A stretch of DNA of 64,000 bases from Deroplatys truncata (lineage: Eukaryota > Arthropoda > Insecta > Mantodea > Mantidae): NCBI GenBank assembly GCA_030765065.1, contig CM060977.1:126050295-126114294 (forward strand). The letters run 5' to 3'. Shown here piece after piece: positions 1 through 12,073 of this stretch (position 1 is its first letter; every line of letters starts with the position of its first letter). The notes beneath the pieces were generated by a model, which saw only the letters and a list, made by a program, of their open reading frames with translations, was not told where the DNA came from and searched no databases. Both the position numbers and the translations under genes were made by a program.

Positions 1-360
1 TAATAATGTTGCCAGGCAATTAAGGTTCTGATTAAAGAATCCCGCAAAAATTTGGAAAATTATAACCTGTCTTCCATTACAAAGTTATTTTGCTGTTGCT
101 ACTGCATTCATGTTATCCAAAGGAGTCAAAGATTAAATGTTTAAACGCACAAATGTGGTAAAATGAGTGTGTTTCATTTTAAGACCTGGTCAGAGATTTA
201 GTTGTTTTACTAATGATGGTAGATTTTACTATTTCCCTGTAATATTTATGAAAGCCTTTCCATATTGATTTACACTTTCATTATTCTTACACTCACGTCA
301 CGTCATTAAATTAAATTTTAAAAAAATTTACCAACTGATTCGCACTTATGCCATGCCTGC

Positions 361-530
361 ATGTTGGCATGGTAGCTCAGTTGGATAGAGCAACTGGATG
401 GAAACCAGAAGATTTGTGGTTCAATTCCTGGCTACAGCAGTAAATTTTTCAGTCTGATTCTACCTTTCCAACCTTGTCCTGCACACAGCTTGTGTGAAAG
501 AATAATCAATCACAACATATTATACACTTT
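361..530 (+). repeat. tRNA-derived SINE (family B)
   Basis: Positions 366-440 look like a tRNA head with box A (TAGCTCAGTTGGATAGAG) and box B (GGTTCAATTCC). A non-tRNA body with CAGTCTGATTCTACCTTTCC follows. Related bodies (GTCTGATTCAACTTTC) recur near 5640, 34055 and, inverted, 53830. The tRNA fold is too degenerate and is fused to a shared tail, so a SINE is the better call than a functional tRNA gene. Confidence 0.7.
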
Positions 531-551
531 ATATTTCCTTAAACATTACAG

Positions 552-655
552 CAATGAATGGAATACCCCTACCAGTGAGCCTCATTCATACTTCTTTGAA
601 GAATTATATTACACAGAACACTGCGTTGTTTGAAGAATCTTGGAATCCTACACAG
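552..655 (+). CDS. Putative internal coding exon of an unidentified gene
   Basis: A pyrimidine-rich acceptor (TTTCCTTAAACATTACAG) leads into an open frame reading MNGIPLPVSLIHTSLKNY then ITQNTALFEESWNPTQ, followed by a CAG/GTAGAA donor. The exon starts two bases into a codon and ends in phase 0, which matches the candidate next exon at 2104. The composition is protein-like and unlike the surrounding AT-rich DNA. I do not recognise the family. If the donor is not used, the frame would end three codons later (VEF, stop). Confidence 0.5.
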
Positions 656-2103
656 GTAGAATTTTGAGCTTATATTTAAACATTTATAAGAAACATGTTG
701 TCATTCATCACCTCTTCTCTGTCCTCTGTGATGATACAGCAATAGCAAAGCCAAGTGAAAATTGCACATACCAACTTTTTATTGGCATATAAGTTTTTGT
801 AATATTACGCATTTTACATTTAACCACATTAGTTACAATTGTTTACAATGCATAATATGACCTACTGTTGCCGCATTATAACTTGTCCCTTGTGACAGCT
901 CAGTGACGGACACGTCACTGTAGCTACCTATGTGCCACCAAATCACTGTCAATACCATCCGACATCCCTTTGAAGCCTTCACCTAAAATCTCCAGCATGA
1001 TGTAACACATCCACTTCCACTGCCACTGTTGACACATTTATTTATACTGCTGGCACGTGGTAATAAATATATAGTTTGGTCTTGTGAACACTGGAAGGAG
1101 TGCATACACGTATAAAAAATCTCATGTCTTGCACTCATATGACTTTCTCTACTCTTGTACAAATTATTTTTACAAATGCTTATTCTCCATATGCTTCATG
1201 TTAATTGAGATATCAAGATGTTAATCTTATTGCTAATTTTCTTGTAGATGCAAGGGTAATTGGTAGGCTTTAAGCAATAGTCAAATATTTTAAGAACTGG
1301 TTGCTATGTGGAGTATTCCATTTTCTTTGCATTACCAGGAAACCAACAAAACAAAAAGAATTCCCATTTGATTAAAAGTAAAAGTATTGGAAAATTTAAG
1401 GGAATAACAAGCAATATCTTGAAAATGGTTCACTTATCAAAAAAAAATGTATGACATAAATTGTGTATTTTAACACGATCTGCATTTTTTGTATAGTAAA
1501 ATTTTATCTATTTCTTATGATTTACCAGTTATGCAAAAGTCGTTCACAATGAAGAATACTTTTGGAGACATTCCCAGAAAATTCAACATATACATTTTAT
1601 TTGTCATGAAAGTATCTTAAATATATGATACTGTAATCAAAATCTTAAGAGCCATTTTTGAGAAAATTAAAATTTTCGAAAAAATGTTCCATGTAAAGGG
1701 TAACCTGGGGTGGGGGGATTTTCTTGAAAACCTTCGTGTCGCATCTCTGGAAGATACTGAACCTAAATACCAAGTTTGGTGTTTATTCGACTGATCGTTT
1801 CTGAGTTATGTTGTACACAGACATGGATATGTTTCCAAAAATGCTATAAGACAAGGCCTTGATGCAATATAAAATAAACAGTAGTCAGGTGTTATCAGAA
1901 ATAATAATAATAATACTTGTAAAGTGAAACATGCACAAGTGTGCAAGTATGAAACACAGCTTTAGTTTTCAGCGCTGAGTTCTGTCATTGATTTTGAGCA
2001 CTTAGTGATATAGCACTTTATTCACAGTTTACAAATTATTATGGAGTGCATATTTACAACTCATTATGGCATTTCTTAAGCATTGATTTGATTCTGTTAT
2101 CAG
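656..2103 (+). other. Putative intron with one interspersed-repeat copy
   Basis: No coding signal was seen. Positions about 1500-1850 hold a plus-orientation copy of the recurrent GGGGTGGGGGATTTTC repeat described separately. The rest is AT-rich. Confidence 0.4.
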
Positions 2104-2250
2104 ATGCTCCTTACAAATAACATGTGGTCTTCCCTCTTCCCGTTATCCTACCTGACAAAGCTCATGAAGCTAGTACACAAGAATAAAAGCTTCTGTTACC
2201 TCACGGTAGAAGTTTTGTTGCAAATGATTGATAGTTTGAGTGCAATATAA
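2104..2250 (+). CDS. Putative terminal coding exon of the same unidentified gene
   Basis: After the acceptor TTGATTCTGTTATCAG an open frame of 48 codons (MLLTNNMWSSLFPLSYLTKL, later FCYLTVEVLLQMIDSLSAI) runs to TAA at 2248. It begins in phase 0, as needed to join the exon ending at 655. The joined reading has normal amino-acid composition with hydrophobic helices. No family is recognised, and upstream exons would lie left of the window. Confidence 0.5.
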   Translation: MLLTNNMWSSLFPLSYLTKLMKLVHKNKSFCYLTVEVLLQMIDSLSAI

Positions 2251-2822
2251 ACATCACACTCAGAGCGTCTTCACGCAAAATAACTATGCTACAACTTCTG
2301 TTGTTGTGTTTTATAGTGCTATTTCTTTCTGTTATAATAGCAGTAATTAATATGGCTTCTGATAACAGCATTAGTAGTTTCGCAGTAACTATGAAAGTTA
2401 ACTTATAATTTCTTTCGTTAACAGCATGAGAAAGATGATTTATTTAGTCATATATGTACAACAATGAATGCAATAATGAATCAACTGTTAGCATTGTCAA
2501 CTGAACCTGCCAGATAACATTTGGCCCTCTCATTCCCCAATGTGCAAAAGGTTGCAATGTAGCTCCTCACCATTTCATTCAGTTCAAGTGGTAGTGGAAT
2601 TGTCTCAAGCGAAAAATTGTAATATGACAATTATAGCACCACTCTGTTCCAGCATAGCAAAATAAGACTTTAACCCTCTCTGACAACCTTTTTAGGCTAA
2701 GGACAAGCTTCTACGCACTCTTCCTCTGCTGTTACCACAGTCATTGTTCACAATTTTCTTAGGCTGCTTGCACTTAACTTTCTGCCACATACAAATCACT
2801 CCATTTAGAAGCTTCTGCATAC

Positions 2823-4071
2823 AAGGCGGATTAATAAGTCCCTGACTTTGACGAGAGATAGCGTTCTAATCACAGATTTCTTGTTTGCACCCAAATCTTA
2901 CATCTATTCTGGGTATAATCGCAGAAATTCATCATCATTTCTTTCTTAGAACATTGTTGAGAGCGTCTAAAATAAACAGATGTGTGTTGCTTCGTAAAAA
3001 AAATGGAGAAAAGTGAATTTCGTGTTCTGATAACGCACTACTTTTTGTGTGGTAAGATGGTGAAGGAAACGGAAGAAAAGTTGAACAAGTATTATGGGGA
3101 CTCTGCTCCATCACATGGCATGGTTCACAGAATTTCAATGTGGCCGCTTGAGCAAAAGAGAGATCACAACAGAAGAAATGGTGAATAAAGTTCACGATAT
3201 GTGTGGAAAACCGCAGAGTGAAAATCCGTGAGATAGCCAAGACCTTAAACATCTCAAGTGAATGGGTGTATAACATTCTGCACAAATTTTTGGGTATGAG
3301 AAAGCTGTCAGCAAGATGAGCGCCGTGACTGCTCACAGTTGAGAACAAGCGGAATCATGTGACCATTTCACAGGGATGTTTGAACCTGATCCAGTGCAAC
3401 CCAAATGAGTTTTCGCAACGTTATATCATGGTTGATGAAACTTGGATCCATTACTATCAACCTGAAACCAAAAACAACCAAAACAGTGTATTTCCTTCGG
3501 CGAACCTGCTCCAAAGAAAGCGAAAACCATTCCGTTGGCAGGAAAAATTATGGAGCTGTCTTTTGGGATTTACAAGGGGTGATAGAGATCTACTGTATAA
3601 AAAAGGGTAAAACGATCACAGGTTCATATTATGCCACAATTCTGGATCAGTTTCACAAGGAATTGTTAAAGAAATGACCTCATTTGGTGAAGGAAAACGT
3701 TCTCTTTCACTAGGATAATGCACCCGCACACAAGTCAGCCATTGCCATTGCAAAATTTGTGGAATTGGACTACAAACTGTTACCTCACCCACCATATTCT
3801 TCATATTGGGCTCCGAGCGACTTCTTCCTATTTGCAAATCTGAAAAATTGTCTCGCTGAGAAGAAATTCACGTCCAGTGAATACATCATGGCAGAAACCA
3901 CCTCATATTTTGCAGACTTTGAAAAATCATATTTCTGGAAGGAATTAAAAAAATTGGAGAAACATTGGACATGTATTGAATTGAAAGGAGACTACGTTGA
4001 GAAATAAAATTGATTTTTTGAAAAAAAATTGTTATTTTCTTTAAAAAGTCACTGACTTATCAATCCGCCCT
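2823..4071 (+). mobile_element. Mariner element (full-length, decayed)
   Basis: The ends are inverted repeats: 2823-2849 matches the reverse complement of 4045-4071 at about 23 of 27 bases (GGCGGATTAATAAGTC against GGCGGATTGATAAGTC). The 1249-bp length is typical of mariner. The inside encodes a frameshifted mariner transposase on the same strand. Confidence 0.88.
3004..4007 (+). pseudogene. Mariner transposase pseudogene
   Basis: Fragments in several frames spell a mariner D,D34D transposase. The N-terminal HTH part starts MEKSEFRVLITHYFLCGKMV. The first catalytic Asp is in VDETWIHYYQPETKN (about 3428), the second in DNAPAH (3714), and the third in PPYSSYWAPSDFFLF (about 3790-3830). The C-terminal end is LEKHWTCIELKGDYVEK, stop near 4005. 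Several frameshifts and an in-frame TAG at 3711, directly before the second catalytic Asp, break the gene, so the element cannot move by itself. Confidence 0.85.
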
Positions 4072-4649
4072 CATATATAACGACCTTCATTCCAGTTTTG
4101 AAGTTTTGGAGATCCGGAACCATACAATTTCTCACATATGTTAAACATAGCTCACTACAAGAAGCTGACTGTCAGACTGTTACAATTATGCCCACTGTAA
4201 AATCTTATGACATGTTGTAGTGTCTTTCATGACTGCATTAATGATTCATTTTAACCATAGCATAACTTATATTTTTAAAATGTATAGATGCCGGAACTGA
4301 AGACTAATATGTAAAATTTATTAGGAATTTTCTGGACATCTGGTAAATTCATCACTCAAATCTGATGCTGACAGGCTACGATTCATGACTTACTTGTCAT
4401 GAAGCGCTTTTCACTGCTTCCAAAGTGCATGCTGTAGCTTTGCAGACTGCTAAAGTGCTGTGTAATGCAATACATTATAGTACAGGGCCTTCATGTGCCT
4501 GCATGGCCATATTACAGAGAATTGCTTGCCCTGCACTGTGCTGTTTCTACCTGGTTGTGTTACCCTCCACTTTCTCTCCTCTCCATGTACCAGCTCATTA
4601 GTTGGTGTGAAGTTTTTGTACTTGTACTTTGAGGTTGAAACATTGTGAG

Positions 4650-5290
4650 ACCACTTTCAGTGTTATAGTGCGTTAGTGCTGTTATAATGCCAAAAGGTCT
4701 GTATACTTGAGCGCACACAATCTTCACGTATGATTCCTATGTGAAAATAAACTCCTGTAGAGAAATGCGATGGCAATTTATAGACAGATTTTCTGCTGTT
4801 TGTGTGCCTCATATAGAAATGGTTCGTAATCTTGTGAATGAATTTAGGGAAACAATCTATTCTTTATAAGAAACGAAAGTAAATCACTGAGTTCTTACAG
4901 ATGAAAAGCATGACATTGGAGGAAATTAAAATTAGAACTAAGTCCAAAGAAATCTGAGAAAGCTTGCACAGGAATCCTTTGGCTTGGAATACCTTAAACT
5001 TTTAAGATTAAGACTCTATAAGATAGCTTTAGTTTAGGAATTGGAAGCACACAATAATGTGAGTAAACTTAATTTCTGCAATTAGATGTTGGATAATGTT
5101 AATGTTTGCTGCATTGTCATGCATTTAATTATAATTTTTTTAACAGATGAGATATGGTTTTATTTATATGGCCTGAAGAATTAATGAGTGTTAATGCAAA
5201 TTTTCTTAAAAGACGTGAGAGATGTGTGGCACCACAAGGACATAATTTCCAACATCTTCCATGACGAAGGTATAGGGTTATTGTAGTTAT
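4650..5290 (+). pseudogene. DUF4817-type DNA transposase remnant, internally deleted (copy 1)
   Basis: Translated with frameshifts, 4687-4860 resembles the N-terminal helix-turn-helix part of insect DUF4817 transposases (MPKGLYT, then RWQFIDRFSAVCVPHIEM, VRNLVNEFRET). Positions 4955-5000 give SPKKS. Positions 5149-5170 correspond to the first catalytic block (DEIWFYL). The frame then jumps directly to a C-terminal segment (FLKRRERCVAPQGHNFQHLP), so the catalytic core is missing. The copy at 30390 has the same junction. Family naming is by recognition of conserved phrases and needs a profile search. Confidence 0.6.
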
Positions 5291-5594
5291 AATTTGCATG
5301 AGAAATCTATGCGCTTGAATTTAAGTGGCTGTGAATATCTGACTCTGCTGGCAAACAAAGTGCTTCCCGGTATCAAGAAAATTCCCACTGACCAGCCACT
5401 CATCCAAACAAAGACTATGTATAGTGTAGTGAAATGCAGTGTTAGGATAAGACAAGCAAGCACTGTTGCATACATTTCTACATTGTTAGTGATATAGCTG
5501 CTGTAGTTAATAAATTGTTCTTTCATACTGTTCATGCATAAGTTAAATAAAAAAACAATTCATTGCCGATACTGGGTGTGACACAACTTATAGC

Positions 5595-5660
5595 AAAAGC
5601 TCCATAACTCATGATCCAGGCATGGTATTGAATTTTTCAAGTTGATTCAACTTTCTAACC
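5595..5660 (+). repeat. SINE family B tail fragment
   Basis: The stretch TTTTTCAAGTTGATTCAACT followed by TTCTAACC matches the body of the SINE at 361 and the copy near 34055. The tRNA head is degraded. Confidence 0.4.
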
Positions 5661-5929
5661 ACATCTGTTAATGGTCAGAAAGATAAAATGATATAACCAA
5701 CTTCCAATTAAAGCAGTGCTTGGACTTAAACTGCCAGTTCAATACAATGTACATTATTAAATCTATGTACCAGTCATAATACATTACATTGAGTTGCATT
5801 CCATAGATCCTAAACTTTTGTACTTGACAACAGCAAGTGGAACATGCAAACACATTTACACAATATTTACAGTATTATTTACAAATTAAGAGTATTAATT
5901 ACATTAGGTATCATTTAAAAACTCAATAG

Positions 5930-6200
5930 TATAAAATGAATGTTCATAAAGATACTGCTTCAACTTCATCTTAACTGTCTGAGTATTAGAGGTCTTCAAA
6001 TTGTGAGATATATATTAAATATTTTTATACGTCGATAAAGCACTCCTTTTTGAACACATGTGAGGTTAGTTGATAGTATATGCACCTCAAATCTGGATCT
6101 TGCACTGATATTGTGAATGTTGGAACTGCCAAAAAAACAATTTTTATTTATGTAAAAGGTCAATATGCATTCTCCCATAAGAATACATATACACATTATA
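5930..6200 (-). pseudogene. LINE ORF2 C-terminal remnant
   Basis: The minus strand reads SNIHNISARSRFEVHI and LTCVQKGVLYRRIKIFNIY, then in a shifted frame KLKQYLYEHSFYTIEF. This matches the C-terminal phrase order of the LINE at 61242-62630 (HHPSAKLSCFQKGVYYKTIK then FNTLPNDL). Frameshifts mark it as dead. The reverse transcriptase core is absent. Confidence 0.6.
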
Positions 6201-6339
6201 ATTTATTGTAACAGCTTTCCTATTTTTCTTTAAGTACTTTTTGTATTTTCTATTTTATATATATATATATACCTTTTTAACGTATTCAATGTACCTAAAT
6301 GCATACACTGCCACAATTGGAACAATGCCTGCAGCAGCA

Positions 6340-6374
6340 AATGAAAATAAATAAATAAATAAATAAATAAATAA
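6340..6374. repeat. (AAAT)n microsatellite
   Basis: About eight AAAT units in a row, next to a short TA run at 6258-6272. Confidence 0.85.
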
Positions 6375-7241
6375 GTATTAATATCTCTAGGTTCTTCTCT
6401 ATCCATTACCAATTCACAGGTATCTCATATACCATTCTTTCAAAAAGGGTGCACTGTTCTATCCACTTTACCTTAATAACCATAAATCTCTAGCTAGAAA
6501 TGACTATTTTAGTTCAGTAAAACAGTTATATATGATTTGATTTTATATGCTTTAATTCATTGTATGCTGGATGGATGGAAATATACAACATTCAACTGTT
6601 TATGCCATTAATCATTTTGGTTTTCATAAGCTCGTGTGAAAAAAGTGTATATATTGTTCATTCTCCAATATTTGACACAGATGACAACAAAGTAGGTGTC
6701 AATCTAAGAAAATTTAAAACACACAACAGCACCTAAATGTTTAAGAAATGGTTAACACCCCAATAAAGTTATTTCATATAAATCCTTCCAATATATCTTC
6801 ACTTATTCTGCATAAGTGTTTGTCTACACTCATAAAATATGTATGTTATACTGGTGAGGCATTGTTAAACTGGTATTGACAGGCTGCTTTCACTAGATTA
6901 AAGGATACCTAAGGATTAAAACACTTAATCTTTAGAGAATTAATATTATTCATAAAAAATAGTATTCTGACCCAAACTTGAATACTTCAAAATGTCAGTA
7001 TAATCCTGCATAGCAGAAATTACAAAAATAAAATTATTAGAACAATATTGATATTTATTGCACTTTTCTGGTGCAATAGTTAACCAGCACATCTCTACTG
7101 AATTCTTATACAGTATGTTTGGTTCTAATGATGAATTTGCAAGATTAGAGACTGAAAAAAACAGCTGAAAATCTTGCCTGATTCCCAAAAACTGCACCTT
7201 ATGTCTGCACACACTATCTGGTTTTGAAAAACAGAACTTAC

Positions 7242-7370
7242 CTGAAATAATACCATCCATCTGCTGAAGTGCAGCTTCCAGCATCTTACTTGCCTCTGCA
7301 TGAGAACTTCCCAATCCTGGATCAGAGCGTTGATCTTCAAAATTTTGCTCTGCCTTGCCCATACCACTCA
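7242..7370 (-). CDS. Liprin-beta: Liprin-beta-like N-terminal coding exon
   Basis: Liprin-beta is a coiled-coil/SAM scaffold that partners liprin-alpha at presynaptic sites. The exon runs from acceptor TTCTTTCTTAATGCTTAG to donor CAG/GTAAGT. It encodes MGKAEQNFEDQRSDPGLGSS then ASKMLEAALQQMDGIIS. The ASKMLEAALQQMDGIIS phrase closely resembles the start of vertebrate PPFIBP1/2 as I recall it. ATG at 7362-7360 could be the start, or the frame may continue upstream: an alternative acceptor at 7366 would join in phase to the exon at 13026. Following exons would lie left of the window. Identity rests on about 20 residues. Confidence 0.65.
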
Positions 7371-8373
7371 CTAAGCATTAAGAAAGAAGTTTTATTATTG
7401 GACAATGAATATCGCTCAGTAAGAAACTGTTATTCAGTCAACACACACTATGGACATTTTATTATCTTCTGTATGATTTGAATTTTTATAGTCTGAAACT
7501 ATGGATAGAAAGGTTAACCCTTCTTAGTGCTTCCCAGATCTATGGTGACGAGAATGGGTGCTCAATTGAGCCCGAGGTCCAAATGGTCAAAGTTACCCAG
7601 ATATGGGAAAACCCTAGGAAAGAAACCTTGTCTATGCAATTCAACACACCTTAGATTCTAGCTTAGGCCTCTAAGTTACTAGGCAGGAAATCCATCCATA
7701 ATTAGTACTTTATTACCGAAAAAATGCATTGGAACTCATAACGGAAGTCATAACCTCAGTTCCAGGAATGTCAAAGAGATTGGATTAAAACAATAACGGA
7801 GGACGGTTATCGCATGTGGCAAAATTAATATTATTCTGGTGCGTTCTCATATTACATGGCTTATAAAGTGATCAGTTATGCATCAGCATTTCCTAAGTAG
7901 GTGACAGTTTTATCACTCAGATGTCAATACCAGATAATGTTCATTGTTTACACTAAGGGTTATAGTTTTTCACAAAAAGTTATGACTTAAAAAGGCATAC
8001 TTACGTTAAAATGTGTTTAAATAAAACTAACAGTACGGATGTGGTTTCAATTAAACATTCTACACTAAATAAAAACTAAACCAAAACATAAGATAAATCC
8101 CTAGAACTATTACATGTAAAAACAAATGCAGAGACTACGAACAGGGCTGCCAACCTCTGCTTTCTCTGCATTACTTGAACCTGTGAACTTGAACGAGGAT
8201 GCTGTTTTTTTTAAATGTTATTATTATTAATTATTAATAATATTATTATTATTATTATTATTATATCTACAATTACAAAAATATCTAGACCTTTTTCGTC
8301 CATCCTATTACTATAAGGACTCTATTGTAAAGATAATTTCAGCAAGAAACATACGGTGAAATGGTAACTATGA

Positions 8374-8375
8374 TA

Positions 8376-8443
<68 letters not shown>

Positions 8444-8463
8444 CAACAACAATAATAATAATA
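8374..8463. repeat. (AAT)n microsatellite with CAA interruption
   Basis: About 28 AAT-type units with a short CAA stretch near 8440. A smaller ATT array lies at 8216-8265. Confidence 0.9.
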
Positions 8464-9291
8464 ACACTGTGTCATTAAAAATTACAAACAAGCAGAAATC
8501 TACAAAACTCCTTATTTATCAAAAATAAAGCGTTATCATAGAAAATATTGTTAACTCTAATAAAAAAGGGGGAAATAGCAAACGCTTTGTTGTAGTCTTT
8601 CATTGTAATTACACATTTAAATTATATTTGGAAATAATTCAGACACTTCTCAGAAAATACTAGTCTCAAATGCGCAAAGATTTTTCTATTACCTTCAGTA
8701 ATTTTCAGACATACAGGATACAAAGTATTACATATGTGGATACCCTTCTGAACAAACGTACTGCATATAATGAACTAAAGTAAGTTATTTTCAAACATAA
8801 AAACACTGCTCAAGGGCAGATGAAATAAACTATCAGATGCTTTAAAACCTGTCTGGTGAATAGCTACAAATGGATACTAAATAAGCTTTTAACTAAGTTG
8901 AACTCTGGTATTGGGAGTAATTTTATTAAGTTCTAATTGTCATATCCTGTAAAGATCCAAATTCTCCGAATAGTTATGGTGATTAGCATTATCCGGCGTA
9001 CTCAACAATATGTTTCTAAAAACAAAATGGCAAACGCAGAGGAATCACTGAAATAGCTGTAGAACACCTTCAGTAATTTTGTGACAAAATAAACATGTGG
9101 TGCAAACACTGGAGATTTGCGACGAGTTCCAGAAAATCATTCTTGTAAAAATTCACTTTCAAGCATAATGTTCTTCATCGACTTATTACAAATGTATTTA
9201 TAATTGACAAATGATTTGTCAATTTTAGACTTTTATTTAATAACTCACACTAACGTGTATAGATGGCAACATTGAAGAGAAAAAATAATTT

Positions 9292-9305
9292 AGAGAGAGA
9301 GAGAG

Positions 9306-9339
<34 letters not shown>

Positions 9340-9346
9340 CGTGCGA
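9292..9346. repeat. Compound (GA)n(GT)n(GC)n microsatellite
   Basis: GA units pass into GT units and then into GC/GT units. Confidence 0.9.
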
Positions 9347-9559
9347 GTTATTTTTAAACCCTTTCTCGCAAGAATGACGAAACCGATTATCATGAACTTT
9401 GATATCTAACATAACTTAGGTCCCACTTAGAAAATAGGCTATTTACCTTCCCCCAAGGGGGGAGGGTTTTACTGGGCCACAAAATAAACAAATCGAAATA
9501 TCTCACTTATTATTCCGTTATTTAAAAAAGTTACATTGTAAAACGTTAGCATAAATGTT

Positions 9560-9645
9560 TTAGTGCCTCTGTGGTCTGGTGATAGCATGCTAGCATCCAA
9601 ATCCAGAGGTCCCGTGTTCGATTCCCCACTAGAGGATGTTTTTCT
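9560..9645 (+). repeat. tRNA-like SINE head
   Basis: CCTCTGTGGTCTGGTGATAG resembles an acceptor arm plus box A, and GTGTTCGATTCCCCAC resembles box B. The end (TAGAGG) can pair with the start. The T stem pairs poorly, so this is a tRNA-derived repeat rather than a working tRNA gene. Confidence 0.5.
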
Positions 9646-10649
9646 TTTAGCAGGATTATTCCCCCAGGCTCCCTAGAGTCTGGAAGTATGGGTAAGAGTG
9701 TGAGTAAGTGCGTGAAATTAATGTTTAATTATAAATCCCAAAGATTAACACCATAGTAAAACGAGTGAACTTCATTGCTGGTGAGCACTTTATTCCAAAG
9801 ACAAAAAACCAATATGACCTTAGATGTTAAGGCAACATATAAATGAAACAATGGAAAAACAAATAATGATTCCGGTGCATTTTATTATTTTCAAAATATT
9901 ATAGGAAGAATATTGAAGTTACTATTTTTCGATATTATTATTTGTATGCGTAAACTGGTTACCACGGGAGACAGCGTAGTTCCAATCACATAACAAGCCT
10001 TAGGAACGGGTATTCGTTTGTGCACTGATTAGTCTTTTATTTATACTTTAAGGCTTATTAACCTCTTAGAATAAGCAGTTACAATACTGTTTTTTAAAAC
10101 ATCACATTACATCTTAGTTGCGCAGATAGGAGAGAAGAGCTATGGAAGAATGGGATAGACAGTGAAAAGGGAGAGAAAGGGGTATAGAAGGAAAGATAAT
10201 GAAAGAACTAAGACTTTTCTCCCTCTCTTTCTCCATCTAACATGGAGGAGGGGACGCACTGAACACAATAACAAGAGCAGAGCAACCGTTTCCTCTTCGG
10301 TCCACTGACGCCGCATTTACTACGTTTAAAAGTCCCGCCTGCAATGGTGGTGCATGAGATACCCAATCACTGGTTTTCAAAGAGGCACTACTATTTGCCG
10401 GCAGGTTACGCCAGGCTACAAAAAGATAACATAAAGGCCGCACAGAGTACTTTGGTGTTCTGTGGCCACAGATTAACCAGATTGTCAACTCAATGGTGGG
10501 GGTAAGGTGCCGCATAGGGCGCTTTTACGGACCTTTCGGGTGTCCGTTAGCGGAACTAACGCTGCGGTCGGTAATGCAGCGTACGTCATTATCAACTGAT
10601 CATGCCTGCTGCTAGCCCCGCCCCCCGCTTTCGAAACGTGAGCAAGCCA

Positions 10650-10768
10650 ACTGAAAGGAGTGCAAGTCTCGAATAAAATCACCTGCGTTTTTAATGGTTT
10701 TTCTCAATCTAGAGAGAAAACCATTAAACGCACAGGTGACTTTATTTAGAACTTGCACTCCTTTCAGT
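10650..10768. repeat. 119-bp near-perfect palindrome
   Basis: ACTGAAAGGAGTGCAAGT at 10650 is the reverse complement of ACTTGCACTCCTTTCAGT ending at 10768. The arms of about 56 bases stay paired almost throughout (CACCTG facing CAGGTG, AATGGTTTT facing AAAACCATT), with a loop of about 6 bases. Confidence 0.9.
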
Positions 10769-12012
10769 TCTTACTCATCTGCTAGAATACCGAAATCGGT
10801 TTTAATTGTCTTACACTGACAATGTATTTATACTCATTTTCAGTAAAGTGGGAAAATAGGAAAGGCTGTGGTATGTATGGTATTATGTAATGTTACTCTT
10901 TGTATACAGCAGTTTACCATTCATCAACTTAACAGCTGTTAACCTTCATGACAGAAATGCCATTGATCCGCATTCTATAATAATAATATACAAATTATAA
11001 TATAAATGATATCCTGCCATGTACAAAGAATGTCAGCATTTGGTTATACATAAAACACCACATAATATTTTATCACGTGTATTGAAAAATAAGTGAAATA
11101 CATCAGCAAAAACAAAAAGCAACTAATCAGTTACACAATTTTTTTTAATACAGCTGCATCTTATGCAACACAAACTTGAGCAAAATTTCCTACACTAATG
11201 TCCCTTGATGTGGATTTAACAAGCATTGCATTTTTAATAGCTGCTTCTACATTATCCAAATAATCAATTTCTTAGCAAATAATTTGTGATTAGTTATTGC
11301 TCTTTGTTGGGTTATATTTGGAATATCTGTTGCAATCTGATCTAGTATCTATTTCCAAGGCACTTAAAATAAGCACTAACACCATGGATTCTATCTTCTT
11401 CTTTTTTTTTTAAGTGAAAGAAGGTTAAAAATGTTTTACAGCTATTTTCTATTAGTCCAGCTTAAATATAAAAACTTGTAATATGTAGGCCATCAACTCA
11501 CTGCTCTATGGTGCACAGAGAAGTGCTCATTTACTCAAACCTGTGCCCGAGATAGCACATGGGTAAAAGTTAAGTTGAAAAAAACAGAGGTAAAGGAAGT
11601 AAAAATTATTTTTCAGTTTGACTATAGAATCATAATATTCAACAACTTTGTGCTTAATACAGATTCGAACCAAACAGCTGTGAACATAAAGACAATCTTA
11701 TGAGCACCATATTAGACATAATTTGTCCTTGTTTTCTTTGTACTGCTAAATTCTTAATACTTAAAATACTAATTATTCTTTCTTTGTACAGCAGAAGATT
11801 AAAATATTTTATTAATGTGCTGCAAATACATTACTAATAAATAAAAATAAATAAATAAAATAAAAATAAAAAAAATTAAACTGCAATACATATGACTTTT
11901 GTTTCCTCAGCAAACCGATATGTTTCATTACTATAAAACTTTTTGCCCCTCCCATGAAGTTGCACTAATTATGTTTTTTTTTAAAAAAAATCATATTGAC
12001 ATTAATTATGAC

Positions 12013-12013
<1 letters not shown>

Positions 12014-12069
<56 letters not shown>
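12014..12069. repeat. (AAT)n microsatellite
   Basis: About 18 uninterrupted AAT-type units. Confidence 0.9.

Positions 12070-12073
<4 letters not shown>

Noticed and set aside
366..440. A functional tRNA gene
   Set aside because: Boxes A and B are present, but the arms pair poorly and the head is fused to a body found in other copies, so it is a SINE.
8216..12069. A CRISPR-like or satellite array
   Set aside because: The repeated tracts are simple microsatellites without spacers.
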